Of a DNA stretch of 64,000 nt, positions 33,519 through 41,381 are shown piece after piece. The DNA lies in NCBI GenBank assembly GCA_964432985.1, contig CAYSPT010000018.1:18092-82091 (forward strand), given 5' to 3'. Both the position numbers and the translations under genes were made by a program. The notes under the pieces were generated by a model. That model had not been told where the DNA came from. It did no database searches and worked only from the letters and a program-made list of their open reading frames with translations. Position 1 is the stretch's first letter. Each line of letters begins with the position of its first letter. This DNA is from CAYSPT01 sp964432985 (GTDB lineage: Bacteria > Muiribacteriota > CAYSPT01).

Positions 33519-34685
33519 CTACTCCTTCATACCCGAGCGGGAAATACCCTCGATAAACTGCTTTTGGGCCAGGAAAAACCCGATTATCAACGGCAGGATA
33601 CAGAAGGTCGAGGCCGCCATCAAAAGCTCGTAACGGGTACCTTCCGAAGAGCTGAACGCCGCCAACCCTACCTGGACCGTCCTGAGCTTGTCGGTGTGGG
33701 TAACGATCAGGGCCCATAAAAAGCTGTTCCAGCTCCCGATAAAGGTGAATATTCCCAGCGTGGTCAGTGGGGCGATGGAAAGCGGCAGAATGATCCGGAA
33801 AAAGAATCCCAGATCGGAACACCCGTCAATCTTGGCTGCATCGTACAAATCTCTGGGCATGGTCATGAAGAACTGCCTGAGCAGAAATATACCGAACACC
33901 GAAGCGATAAACGGGACGATCAGCGAAAGATACGTATTGATCCAGCCCAGGTTGGCCAGGATCAAGTAATCGGGGACCAGCAGAGCCTGGTGCGGGATCA
34001 TCATGGTACCCAGGAACACCAGAAATATGGCGTTGGATCCGGGGAACTTCAGGAACGAAAAGGCAAAGGCCGCCAGGGCCGACGTCAGCAACTGCAACGT
34101 GGTGGTCACCACGGCTATGAAACAGCTGTTGAAAAAGTACCGGGCAAAGCTCTGTGATTTCCAGGCGAAGATGTAGTTGTAAAAAAGCTCTCCCCACGCT
34201 TCGACTCCGATATTCCAGACCCACAACAACAGCACGAAAGTCAAACCCAGGCCGGAAAAATACCGCTGCTTCCTGGTTGCTGCCAGCTCTTCCGGGCCTT
34301 TCCATTTATCCTTGCGGCGGACCCACCAGAATGCGATCAGGGCTACCAGAACGACCAATTCTATGGCGAGGTGCCGTGTTTCCGCGAGCATGGCCAGGAT
34401 ATCGCCGCTGGCAAACAGGCGTTTCATTTTCAAAAAAGCAGCCACCGGGCGGAAATTCAGGACCCTGTCGGAAGAAAAGGTGGGCGGGAAAGCCAGCACT
34501 TCCTGGGGAGTCTTGAAGGAGGTGGTCAGCATCCACAGGAACGGGAACACCATCCCGATGCCGATCCCGATGAGAACCAGGTGAATCGTCAACCGGGGCA
34601 GCCGGTTGAGAATCCGATGATAAAGCGATCCCCGCTGGCGCGAACTGAAACCGCTAGCGGTCCTCACCCTGAACATTCTCATCAC
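33519..34685 (-). CDS. Sugar ABC transporter permease, MalG type, with inserted membrane helices
   Basis: 388 residues against about 280 for the family. First helix LTIHLVLIGIGIGMVFPFLWML; the coupling EAA loop is DAAKIDGCSDLGFFFRIILP. Between the first helix and the conserved core (FFNSCFIAVVTTTLQLLTSALAAFAFSF) lies an insertion of about 100 residues with two extra hydrophobic stretches (AIELVVLVALIAFWWV and LGLTFVLLLWVWNIGVEAWG). The start is GTG at 34685 with AAGGAG upstream. It lies 29 bp after the companion permease. Confidence 0.9.
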   Translation of the reverse strand: MMRMFRVRTASGFSSRQRGSLYHRILNRLPRLTIHLVLIGIGIGMVFPFLWMLTTSFKTPQEVLAFPPTFSSDRVLNFRPVAAFLKMKRLFASGDILAMLAETRHLAIELVVLVALIAFWWVRRKDKWKGPEELAATRKQRYFSGLGLTFVLLLWVWNIGVEAWGELFYNYIFAWKSQSFARYFFNSCFIAVVTTTLQLLTSALAAFAFSFLKFPGSNAIFLVFLGTMMIPHQALLVPDYLILANLGWINTYLSLIVPFIASVFGIFLLRQFFMTMPRDLYDAAKIDGCSDLGFFFRIILPLSIAPLTTLGIFTFIGSWNSFLWALIVTHTDKLRTVQVGLAAFSSSEGTRYELLMAASTFCILPLIIGFFLAQKQFIEGISRSGMKE

Positions 34686-34714
34686 ATTAACTCCTTATAA
34701 ACCGTCACTGACCC

Positions 34715-36169
34715 TCAAGCGTAATGAACTTTCTTCTCAAGGAACGTCCTCTGTATCATGGTCATGGTCATAATGATGGTAAACAATACCAGTGCCACCG
34801 CCGCAGCATATCCCATCTCGAAGTGAGCGAAGGCTTTCTGGTAGAGGTAGAATACGATAACACTGGTGCTGTTGAGCGGGCCGCCGGTGGGGGTCATCAT
34901 GTAGACCTGGGCGAAAACCTGGAACGACGATATGGTGGACATGATCAGGATGAAAAAGGTGGTCGGGGAAATCAGCGGCCAGGTGATGTGCCTGAACCGG
35001 TCCCAGGCCCCGGCGCCGTCGATCTTGGACGCCTCGTACAGTTGGCCGGGAACGTTCTGCAAGCCGGCCAGGAAAATGATGATGTTGTGCCCCAGGCCTT
35101 TCCAGACGCTCATGACGATGATGGCCGGCATGGCAAAGCGAACATCGTTGAGATAATCCTGTCGTTCCTCCATGAGGCTGAAAAATCCGCCCAGTGATTC
35201 ACCCGCACCGCCGAATCCGTGCTTGCCGGCCCACACGGCGATACTGCCGCACACTAGCATGCCCACCAGCACCGAGAACCAGCGCAGAAGAGCAATGGGG
35301 GCCGACGTAGTCCATTTCACCAGGATCCAGAAGAAAAAAGCCACCACGGCAATCTTACACAATAAAACCATGACGATGTGGTGCTTCTGAAACTCCGCCA
35401 GGCCATGTTGCAGCATCCACCCCATGCCCCACCCGTACAATCGGCCAAGCCCCCAGCCTATACCCAGGAAAAACGCGAAGCGCATCATTCCCATGTGCAG
35501 CCTGGAAACCGCGAAATAGACGAGCCAGCCGAATGCACAAACAATGCCGGCGGTCAGCAGGAAGTACAGTACCTTGAACAACATGGACGGTTCCTGGGTT
35601 CCCGTGCTTGACACCGGTAAAAGGATATATTCTATAGGCCGTAGTAAAAACTTGTAGAACAGGTTCTTTACGAAATTGAGAAGCCCGTAATTCTGCGGGT
35701 GATAAATCCATTTCCAGACCAGGGCTACGGCGTTGATGGCCGTCACCACAGGGAGGAAGTACAACACCCGGTAGAACCCGAGTCCCTTGATCTTGGTGTT
35801 GAGCAGCATGGCGATCAGCAATGCCAGCAGAATGCCGGTGGGAATGGCGCCTATGACGTAATAGACAGTATTTCTCAGAGCCTGGTAGAAATCCGGGTCC
35901 GAAAACAGGATTTCATAATTGTAGGTTCCCACAAATTTAGCCGGCTCCGGAACGTCCTGTTTGAAAAAGCTCAGGCCCAGTGTGTAGAAGATGGGCAGTA
36001 TGTGAAACACCAGGATAATGAGGCCGGCCGGAGCCAGATACCAATAGGCCGAGTACTTGTATTTGCCTCTTTTCCGGGTAGGCGGGGGGGTCTTTCCCCT
36101 TCCGACTGTCGGGGTTAATTGCCCTGACATTTCCATTTCAGTATACGCCCTATCCAATTCACATTTCAC
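34715..36169 (-). CDS. Sugar ABC transporter permease, MalF/UgpA type, enlarged
   Basis: 484 residues against about 300 usually. The core is standard: WYLAPAGLIILVFHILPIFY first helix, FYRVLYFLPVVTAINAVALVWKWIYHP, EAA loop YEASKIDGAGAWDRFRHITWP, and STSVIVFYLYQKAF near the end. After the W-K-W-I-Y-H-P segment an insertion of about 200 residues holds four additional hydrophobic segments (for example LYFLLTAGIVCAFGWLVYFA and FSVLVGMLVCGSIAVWAG). The assigned GTG start lacks a good ribosome binding site; a later ATG is possible. First gene of the importer operon; no ATPase gene nearby, so it probably shares a MalK-type ATPase. Confidence 0.9.
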   Translation of the reverse strand: MKCELDRAYTEMEMSGQLTPTVGRGKTPPPTRKRGKYKYSAYWYLAPAGLIILVFHILPIFYTLGLSFFKQDVPEPAKFVGTYNYEILFSDPDFYQALRNTVYYVIGAIPTGILLALLIAMLLNTKIKGLGFYRVLYFLPVVTAINAVALVWKWIYHPQNYGLLNFVKNLFYKFLLRPIEYILLPVSSTGTQEPSMLFKVLYFLLTAGIVCAFGWLVYFAVSRLHMGMMRFAFFLGIGWGLGRLYGWGMGWMLQHGLAEFQKHHIVMVLLCKIAVVAFFFWILVKWTTSAPIALLRWFSVLVGMLVCGSIAVWAGKHGFGGAGESLGGFFSLMEERQDYLNDVRFAMPAIIVMSVWKGLGHNIIIFLAGLQNVPGQLYEASKIDGAGAWDRFRHITWPLISPTTFFILIMSTISSFQVFAQVYMMTPTGGPLNSTSVIVFYLYQKAFAHFEMGYAAAVALVLFTIIMTMTMIQRTFLEKKVHYA

Positions 36170-36249
36170 GCCATAAAGGAAGCAACGTCAACGATACTAC
36201 CACACCAGAAGACAATGTGTAAAGAATCATCTAAGAGCAATAATGAGAC

Positions 36250-36279
36250 TTGCCCAAATACATAACTGATTGGTATACT
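36250..36279 (+). promoter_or_regulatory. Candidate promoter for the HEAT-repeat gene
   Basis: TTGCCC (36250-36255), 18-bp spacer, then TATACT (36274-36279) with an extended -10 TGG. About 42 bp upstream of the ATG at 36321, in the divergent region shared with the importer operon. Confidence 0.45.
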
Positions 36280-36320
36280 GCAGTATCCTGAAACTCTTGC
36301 AGCGAGGAGAACGGGCAACC

Positions 36321-37622
36321 ATGGATGAAACTAACGTGAACACGCCGTCATCACCGGGAGACAACGAGACGGATCGAGTCAAGTACGTTGCCTCCCTGGT
36401 CAAATCGGGGCGGAAAGAAGATGCGGTGGAATTGAAGCAGATCGCTCTCAATGATGCGTCATCCAAGGTTCGCTATTACGCGAAAAAAGGACTTCTCATC
36501 CTCAAGAGGAAATTTGAGAAGCAAAAGGGAGCGGCGACGATTCGAACGGTATCTCCCGAAAAGGTCGGAGCCCTGTTGAAGAATCCCCACCCCGCCAAGA
36601 GAATGTCTGCCCTCAAAGCAATTGTCCAGTACCAGCTAGCGGCACTGGTTGCAGATGTAGCCGACCAGGTAGGTGATGAGCCGGACATCAAGGTAAAAGC
36701 CACCATGGCTTCACTGCTTGGACGGATGGGCACACGGGAGCATGTCCGCCTGCTGCTCCCCCTGCTCAAGGATGATGACGCCCGCATCAGGGCCAACACC
36801 ATTGCCGCACTGGGGCGCCTGGGGATAGAAGACGCAGTGCTTCATATCGTTCCTCTCCTCAAAGACGAGGACAACCGATGCCGGGCCAATGCCATTTCCG
36901 TCCTGCGGGAAATGGGCAACGACGAGGTGGTCAACACTCTCAAGGAAATGCTCAGCTCACCGGAAGTGCACATGCAGGAAAGCGCTGCCTTCGTTCTCGA
37001 TGTGTTTCCATTTGAAACCATTCAGGACCTGATACCCCTGGGAGCGAAGAGCGAGTTCAAGATGGTCCGTAACAGGGTACGGGGGATACTGGAGCAGTTT
37101 GCCGATCAGGGTATCGACCAGGCGGCCGTGTTGTTCATGTCCCTTTTTCCCGATGAGGAAGATGCCGGAGCGGCGTCAGAGAAAAGTGTCATCGAAAAGG
37201 ATGAAGCCCAGGAGATATTCGAACGGCTGGAAGTGCTCGAATCCATGTCGGCCGAATCCCGCGAGCTTCAAACCCGGCAGGAGGTGGAAGACCGGCTGGT
37301 AGACGATTTGGCCGGTCTGTCGCAGGAAACGTTCGGCTCTTACGAGGACATTGTCCGCCGGGAAGACGAGCGAATAAACGAATTGCAGCAGAAGTTGGGC
37401 AGCCTGGAGGATTCGACGGATGATACGGATAGCCGGGATGAGGAAGATGCCCCGAATTTCAACGCTCTCAAGGAGCTTTCCGAGGCGGGTGGGGATTCGT
37501 CGGATTTTTCGTTCGAGCGGGAGATAGATATCAAGCCGGCTCTGGAATCTGTCGGCACGGAACAAACGGCTCCGGCTGAACGCAGTGAAGAAATCTTTGA
37601 AATGTTGAAGAATATCGGTTAG
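36321..37622 (+). CDS. HEAT-repeat protein with acidic C-terminal region
   Basis: 433 residues. The first 270 are HEAT units (KVRYYAKKGLLILKRK, IKVKATMASLLGRMGTREHV, ARIRANTIAALGRLGIEDAV, NRCRANAISVLREMGNDEVV). The rest is highly acidic, coiled-coil-like and probably disordered (VIEKDEAQEIFERLEVLESM, then many Asp/Glu). It closely resembles the N-terminal repeats of the giant at 42883, which has the same I-R-A-N-A-x-x-A-L core. ATG with GAGGAG upstream. It may be co-transcribed with the UspA gene 28 bp downstream. Scaffold role is inferred. Confidence 0.8.
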   Translation: MDETNVNTPSSPGDNETDRVKYVASLVKSGRKEDAVELKQIALNDASSKVRYYAKKGLLILKRKFEKQKGAATIRTVSPEKVGALLKNPHPAKRMSALKAIVQYQLAALVADVADQVGDEPDIKVKATMASLLGRMGTREHVRLLLPLLKDDDARIRANTIAALGRLGIEDAVLHIVPLLKDEDNRCRANAISVLREMGNDEVVNTLKEMLSSPEVHMQESAAFVLDVFPFETIQDLIPLGAKSEFKMVRNRVRGILEQFADQGIDQAAVLFMSLFPDEEDAGAASEKSVIEKDEAQEIFERLEVLESMSAESRELQTRQEVEDRLVDDLAGLSQETFGSYEDIVRREDERINELQQKLGSLEDSTDDTDSRDEEDAPNFNALKELSEAGGDSSDFSFEREIDIKPALESVGTEQTAPAERSEEIFEMLKNIG

Positions 37623-37650
37623 AATCTGGGGGATGAGGAGGAATATTGTC

Positions 37651-38112
37651 ATGTTTACCCTCGAGAAAATTTTGATTCCAGTTGACTTTTCCGACAGCTC
37701 GAAACTAGCCCTCGCCTACGGGGCGACACTGGTCCTCGAACACGGGGCAAAGCTGTACCTTCTTGCGGTGGTGGAAGAAGAGAAACCCGATATGATCGGG
37801 CTTGAGGACCGCCTAGGCGTGTTTAAGAAGTGGGCGGAGGAGCATTCCGAAAAAGCCCAGCAGCAGTTGGAAGGGCTTCGCGATGAAATGGTGCGCGACC
37901 TGGATACCCAGCTGATGGTGAGTATAGGAAATGCTTCCAATGAAATCATGCGTGTCGCCCAGGAAGAGGAAGTCAATCTCATCGTCATGGGCGCCCACGG
38001 GAAAGGCGGATTTCAGGCCGGCTGGCTGGGCGGCACCGCCTACAACGTGGTTAGAAAAGCACCTTGTCCTGTACTGACCGTAAAGCCTCAAGGACGCGGC
38101 TTCATCACTTGA
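37651..38112 (+). CDS. Universal stress protein UspA family
   Basis: 153 residues from the ATG at 37651, chosen because GAGGAGG lies 9 bases upstream. Typical Usp start (LEKILIPVDFSDSSKLALAYG) and end (VNLIVMGAHGKGGFQAGWLGGTAYNVVRKAPCPVLTV). The nucleotide loop G-x2-G-x9-G is present, but the usual following S/T is displaced by one Gly, so ATP binding is likely but not certain. Downstream, a 7-bp stem (TGCATTG/CAATGCA, 38119-38143) without a T-tract might act in termination. Confidence 0.88.
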   Translation: MFTLEKILIPVDFSDSSKLALAYGATLVLEHGAKLYLLAVVEEEKPDMIGLEDRLGVFKKWAEEHSEKAQQQLEGLRDEMVRDLDTQLMVSIGNASNEIMRVAQEEEVNLIVMGAHGKGGFQAGWLGGTAYNVVRKAPCPVLTVKPQGRGFIT

Positions 38113-38168
38113 TGTAGTTGCATTGCCCAGGCGGTCCAATGCACAAATCCACAGTTTATTCGCCGCAG

Positions 38169-38203
38169 GTGTAAACCGCTGAAGTGAAAAAGTGAAGCCT
38201 GAC
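38169..38203. repeat. Dispersed repeat R2 next to the phosphatase stop codon
   Basis: GGTGTAAACCGCT ... GAAGCCTGA, the second copy of the repeat found at the recJ end; here it lies 3 bases past the stop codon of the minus-strand gene. Confidence 0.6.
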
Positions 38204-38205
38204 TT

Positions 38206-40053
38206 CTAGCGTTTTATTGCGGTCAGGTCTTTTACGTGCTCAATGATCTGGCCGTCTTCGGCGAACACGTAGAGCCCCAGTTTTTTCCCGTCCACGGTCA
38301 CCAGGCAATAGTTTCGGGCTGCGGTGAAGCACTCCACATGGTCATACCAGGGAGCGGATTTGTCCTGGGAGTAGTAGGGCGCCCCCACCCCGCCGCTGAT
38401 TATCTGCCACACGGGTGAACGGTAGCGTGCGTTGAGACGCTGGTCCACCAGGGTGCGGCTGTAACTGTGCTCATCCCCGCACATGACCGCCACCACCTTG
38501 CTGTGGGCGCAGATGGTTTCCATGACCCGGTCGCGCATGTCCAGCACGTCCCCGCACGGAACCGAGGGATCGTTCAAACCGCCCCGCTCTCCGTGGCCGT
38601 TATCTCCCCAGAACATGACGTCACAGAGGTGGCCGCCGTTGGGAAAGGGAGGCTCATGAAAGGTGACGAAGATCCAGTCGACGGTGTCGTCCGCCTGGGC
38701 GGCGGCCAGATCTTTCTTGAGCCACTCGATCTGGTTATCCATGACGTACCCCTCGCGGTTTCCACCGAAAGCAGACAGGGCCAGGGCGTTCTGTTCCCGG
38801 TCGGCAAAAATCCCGGTGGTGCCCGGGCCGTCCTTGATCATGGTTGGCCAGTAGTTGGTGTTGAGAGCGGTGAAATGGATGTTCCCGTATTTGAAGGAGT
38901 ACACGTTTTCATCATAGGCCGGTCCGCGTGAGGGGCCGCCCACTCCTTTGTGTTTATCTTCCGGCTCGGCCGCAAAACCGTACACACTTCCTTTGGGATT
39001 CACGAAGTGCCGGGCGAAAAACGCTTCGGTGCTGTCGTCACCCCGGCGGTCCACCGCGGCCAGAAAAACATCGCCGGGAGACTCCGGATCTGGGTACTGG
39101 TAAAAGTCGGCGATCATTTCGTGATTGCCGGCCACCTCATAGATCGGCAGCTGTGCTCCGACTGTCCCGACGGCTTTTTTCCATGTGATCAGCTGCCGGT
39201 CGAAATTGTACCACTCAGAGGTGTACCCGTTGACCAGGTCGCCGCCGAAAACGATGAACCGTACCCCGTGGTTGCTCAGCTCGTTGGCGTAGTGAGCAAC
39301 TACTTTGAAATTTACTCCATAGATAGCATTTTCACCGCCGCCCACACCGATACGGCCGTCGGACATGAATCCGAAACTGAACGGCTCGCGGCTGCCGGGA
39401 AGCGGGGCCGTCCTGAAAGAAAATTTCTGCGTCTCACCGCGGTCTCCATAGTGTACGCGGTTTCCCGCGTATGCGCGGTTTCCCGCGTACACCACCCGGT
39501 ACGAGTACCGGGTATCCGGTTTCAAACCGCTAATCGTCACCTCGTGCTTTCGAGCGGGGGCGCTTGAAAAGGTCCTGTAACCGTCGATCACCACCGCTCC
39601 TGGGCTTACCTGGTCGGTCCGCCAGGAAATCACCAGCGAATCAGGGGTGACGCAGTCCACTATCGGCCCTTCGACCAGGGCGCAGGCGAGGGAGTAGACT
39701 CCCGTTTTCGGCGGACCCTGACGGCGGTAACGGAANNNNNNNNNNNNNNNNNNNNNNNNNNNNNNNNNNNNNNNNNNNNNNNNNNNNNNNNNNNNNNNNN
39801 NNNNNNNNNNNNNNNNNNNNNNNNNNNNNNNNNNNCCGAAATAGACGAAAGCAGCGGAAAAGGGATTAACCGTCTCGAATTGTACCACCGCTTTGGGGCC
39901 TTTGAATCCGGTCACCACCTGGTCCGATTTTAAAAACTGGTCGTTGCCGTACACCACTGTGTCATACTGCCGTTGCTGCCCGGCTGCCGCCGTGACGAGC
40001 AGGATGACCATGAGGAGAGAAGCCGACAGAATCATATGTAACGAATGTTTCAT
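38206..40053 (-). CDS. Secreted purple-acid-phosphatase-like metallophosphoesterase (internal gap)
   Basis: Signal peptide (ILSASLLMVILLVTAAAG), an N-terminal fibronectin/purple-acid-phosphatase beta domain (SLVISWRTDQVSPGAVVIDG, TISGLKPDTRYSYRVVYAG), then a calcineurin-like phosphatase with FIVFGGDLVNG, VAGNHEMIADF, TFHEPPFPNGGH and MCGDEHSYSRT, which supply the dimetal ligands. The gap at 39736-39835 removes part of the N-terminal domain; both sides are in a consistent frame. A YAGNRAYAGNR duplication comes from an 18-bp repeat at about 39463-39498. ATG with GAAAGGAAG upstream. Extracellular or periplasmic phosphate release is likely; substrate unknown. Confidence 0.85.
   Translation of the reverse strand: MKHSLHMILSASLLMVILLVTAAAGQQRQYDTVVYGNDQFLKSDQVVTGFKGPKAVVQFETVNPFSAAFVYFXXXXXXXXXXXXXXXXXXXXXXXXXXXXXXXXXXFRYRRQGPPKTGVYSLACALVEGPIVDCVTPDSLVISWRTDQVSPGAVVIDGYRTFSSAPARKHEVTISGLKPDTRYSYRVVYAGNRAYAGNRVHYGDRGETQKFSFRTAPLPGSREPFSFGFMSDGRIGVGGGENAIYGVNFKVVAHYANELSNHGVRFIVFGGDLVNGYTSEWYNFDRQLITWKKAVGTVGAQLPIYEVAGNHEMIADFYQYPDPESPGDVFLAAVDRRGDDSTEAFFARHFVNPKGSVYGFAAEPEDKHKGVGGPSRGPAYDENVYSFKYGNIHFTALNTNYWPTMIKDGPGTTGIFADREQNALALSAFGGNREGYVMDNQIEWLKKDLAAAQADDTVDWIFVTFHEPPFPNGGHLCDVMFWGDNGHGERGGLNDPSVPCGDVLDMRDRVMETICAHSKVVAVMCGDEHSYSRTLVDQRLNARYRSPVWQIISGGVGAPYYSQDKSAPWYDHVECFTAARNYCLVTVDGKKLGLYVFAEDGQIIEHVKDLTAIKR
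39736..39835. other. Assembly gap (100 N)
   Basis: Within the N-terminal domain of the phosphatase gene; no repeat is evident in the flanks. Confidence 1.
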
Positions 40054-40110
40054 TAGAAGTTACTTCCTTTCAAAAGTGATGAAAATGCAAGATAATACCG
40101 GTAACACGTC

Positions 40111-40857
40111 TCAGTCGAGAAACGTTGGGCCAGTGGTGGGAGGAAAACCTCCCCTGCTGACCTGGAAAAGTTTCAATCTGGCCAGGGTGAACACTGCTTT
40201 GAACACCTCGTCCTCGCTGATTTTAGAGGTTCCCTCGATGCGGTTGACAAACACGATCGGGACTTCGCCGACAGTCATGTCCTTCCACTGGAAATAGAAC
40301 AGTATTTCCACCAGGAACGAGTAACCGTTCGAGGTGATCCGGTCCACATGCAGCCGGTTGAGAGATTCGGCCCGGTAACACCGGAAGCCGGATGTGCAAT
40401 CCCTGGCACGCAGCCCCAGGAGATTTCTGGCCAACTGGTTGGCCACACCACTGAGAAGCACCCGTCTGAACGGCCAGTTCTTGACGCTGCCCCCGGGAAT
40501 GTATCTCGAACCGATCACCAGGTCGCACCGGGAGGCCAACTCCCTCATGGCAGGTATATGCTTGGGATTGTGAGAAAGGTCTCCATCCATGGTTATGATC
40601 TGCTTGAAATCATTCTCGAATCCAAAATGAAACCCGACCACATAGGCAGTGCCGAGCCCCAGTTTGCCGGCACGGTGAACCACATGCACCCGCCGGTCCT
40701 CTTTGCTCATTTCGTCCGCAAGTCTGCCAGTGCCGTCAGGCGAGTTGTCATCGACGATGAGTACCTCGATATCATCTCCCTGACGGAGTATTTCCGGGAC
40801 CAGTACGGGGAGGTTCGCTTTCTCGTTGTACGTTGGTACGATTACCAGAGCATTCAC
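40111..40857 (-). CDS. DPM1-like family 2 glycosyltransferase (polyprenol-phosphate mannosyl/glucosyltransferase)
   Basis: 248 residues from GTG at 40857 (AGGCAGG upstream). LVIVPTYNEKANLPVLVPEIL, VDDNSPDGTGRLADE, GLGTAYVVGFHFG, TMDGDLSHNPKHIP (D-x-D), VIGSRYIPGG, CTSGFRCYRAESL and VGEVPIVFVNRIEGTSKIS are the ordered signatures of dolichol/polyprenol-phosphate mannose synthases. There are no C-terminal membrane helices, as in the soluble DPM1 type. It would make the lipid-linked sugar donor for membrane glycosyltransferases. Monocistronic between a phosphatase and a divergent gene. Confidence 0.88.
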   Translation of the reverse strand: MNALVIVPTYNEKANLPVLVPEILRQGDDIEVLIVDDNSPDGTGRLADEMSKEDRRVHVVHRAGKLGLGTAYVVGFHFGFENDFKQIITMDGDLSHNPKHIPAMRELASRCDLVIGSRYIPGGSVKNWPFRRVLLSGVANQLARNLLGLRARDCTSGFRCYRAESLNRLHVDRITSNGYSFLVEILFYFQWKDMTVGEVPIVFVNRIEGTSKISEDEVFKAVFTLARLKLFQVSRGGFPPTTGPTFLD

Positions 40858-40934
40858 GTTGACTACCTGCCTTTCAAAAAACAGTTCATTATATGCCTTT
40901 TTTAGATTCCGGGTCAATTACCGTGAGGTGAATC

Positions 40935-40963
40935 TTGACATATATTTCAACGTTCTGGATAAT
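40935..40963 (+). promoter_or_regulatory. Strong sigma70-type promoter
   Basis: TTGACA (40935-40940), 17-bp spacer, GATAAT (40958-40963). It points into the small membrane-protein gene whose ribosome binding site starts at 40986. Confidence 0.65.
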
Positions 40964-40999
40964 AAGAGGTAACCACACCGGCCCTGAGAGGTGATACCC

Positions 41000-41230
41000 A
41001 TTTCTGAATCAGAACACGCTGAATCAGGAGAAAGCGAAGTAACCGCTGCTGTTGAATCCACAACGAGCGAGCCGGAAAGACAGAATAAAAAAAGATTTTT
41101 CGACAAGTTATTTTTCCTGCAGGTACTCCTGTGGGTCATCGTCTTGCTCCTGATACTGTCCGGAATCGCCATATTTACCGACAGCATGGCCAATCCCGGC
41201 CTCGATAATATTTATCAAACCTATTACTAA
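41000..41230 (+). CDS. Small single-pass membrane protein, probable ATT start
   Basis: 76 residues: an acidic N-terminus (SESEHAESGESEVTAAVE), a basic patch (RQNKKRFFDK), one membrane helix (LFFLQVLLWVIVLLLILSGIAIF) and a short tail ending in Tyr-Tyr. A GAGGTGAT site (40988-40995), nearly a full match to the 16S 3' end, is followed 8 bases after GAGG by ATT at 41000. The only ordinary start, GTG at 40991, overlaps that site. A good promoter precedes it. The SGNH hydrolase gene follows across a gap. Family unknown. Confidence 0.6.
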   Translation: MSESEHAESGESEVTAAVESTTSEPERQNKKRFFDKLFFLQVLLWVIVLLLILSGIAIFTDSMANPGLDNIYQTYY

Positions 41231-41232
41231 TG

Positions 41233-41332
41233 NNNNNNNNNNNNNNNNNNNNNNNNNNNNNNNNNNNNNNNNNNNNNNNNNNNNNNNNNNNNNNNNNNNN
41301 NNNNNNNNNNNNNNNNNNNNNNNNNNNNNNNN
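41233..41332. other. Assembly gap (100 N)
   Basis: Between the small membrane-protein gene and the SGNH hydrolase gene. Confidence 1.
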
Positions 41333-41381
41333 AAACGCGGGTACATGTGCTGTTGGAACTCAACCAGGCGGATTCAGGTGA

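Noticed and set aside
33511..33822. N-terminal extension of the solute-binding protein by about 100 residues
   Set aside because: It would overlap the 3' end of the permease gene; the ATG at 33510 directly follows the permease stop and has a ribosome binding site.
38113..38205. Rho-independent terminator after uspA
   Set aside because: A 7-bp stem is present but there is no T-tract, so it is only mentioned under the gene.
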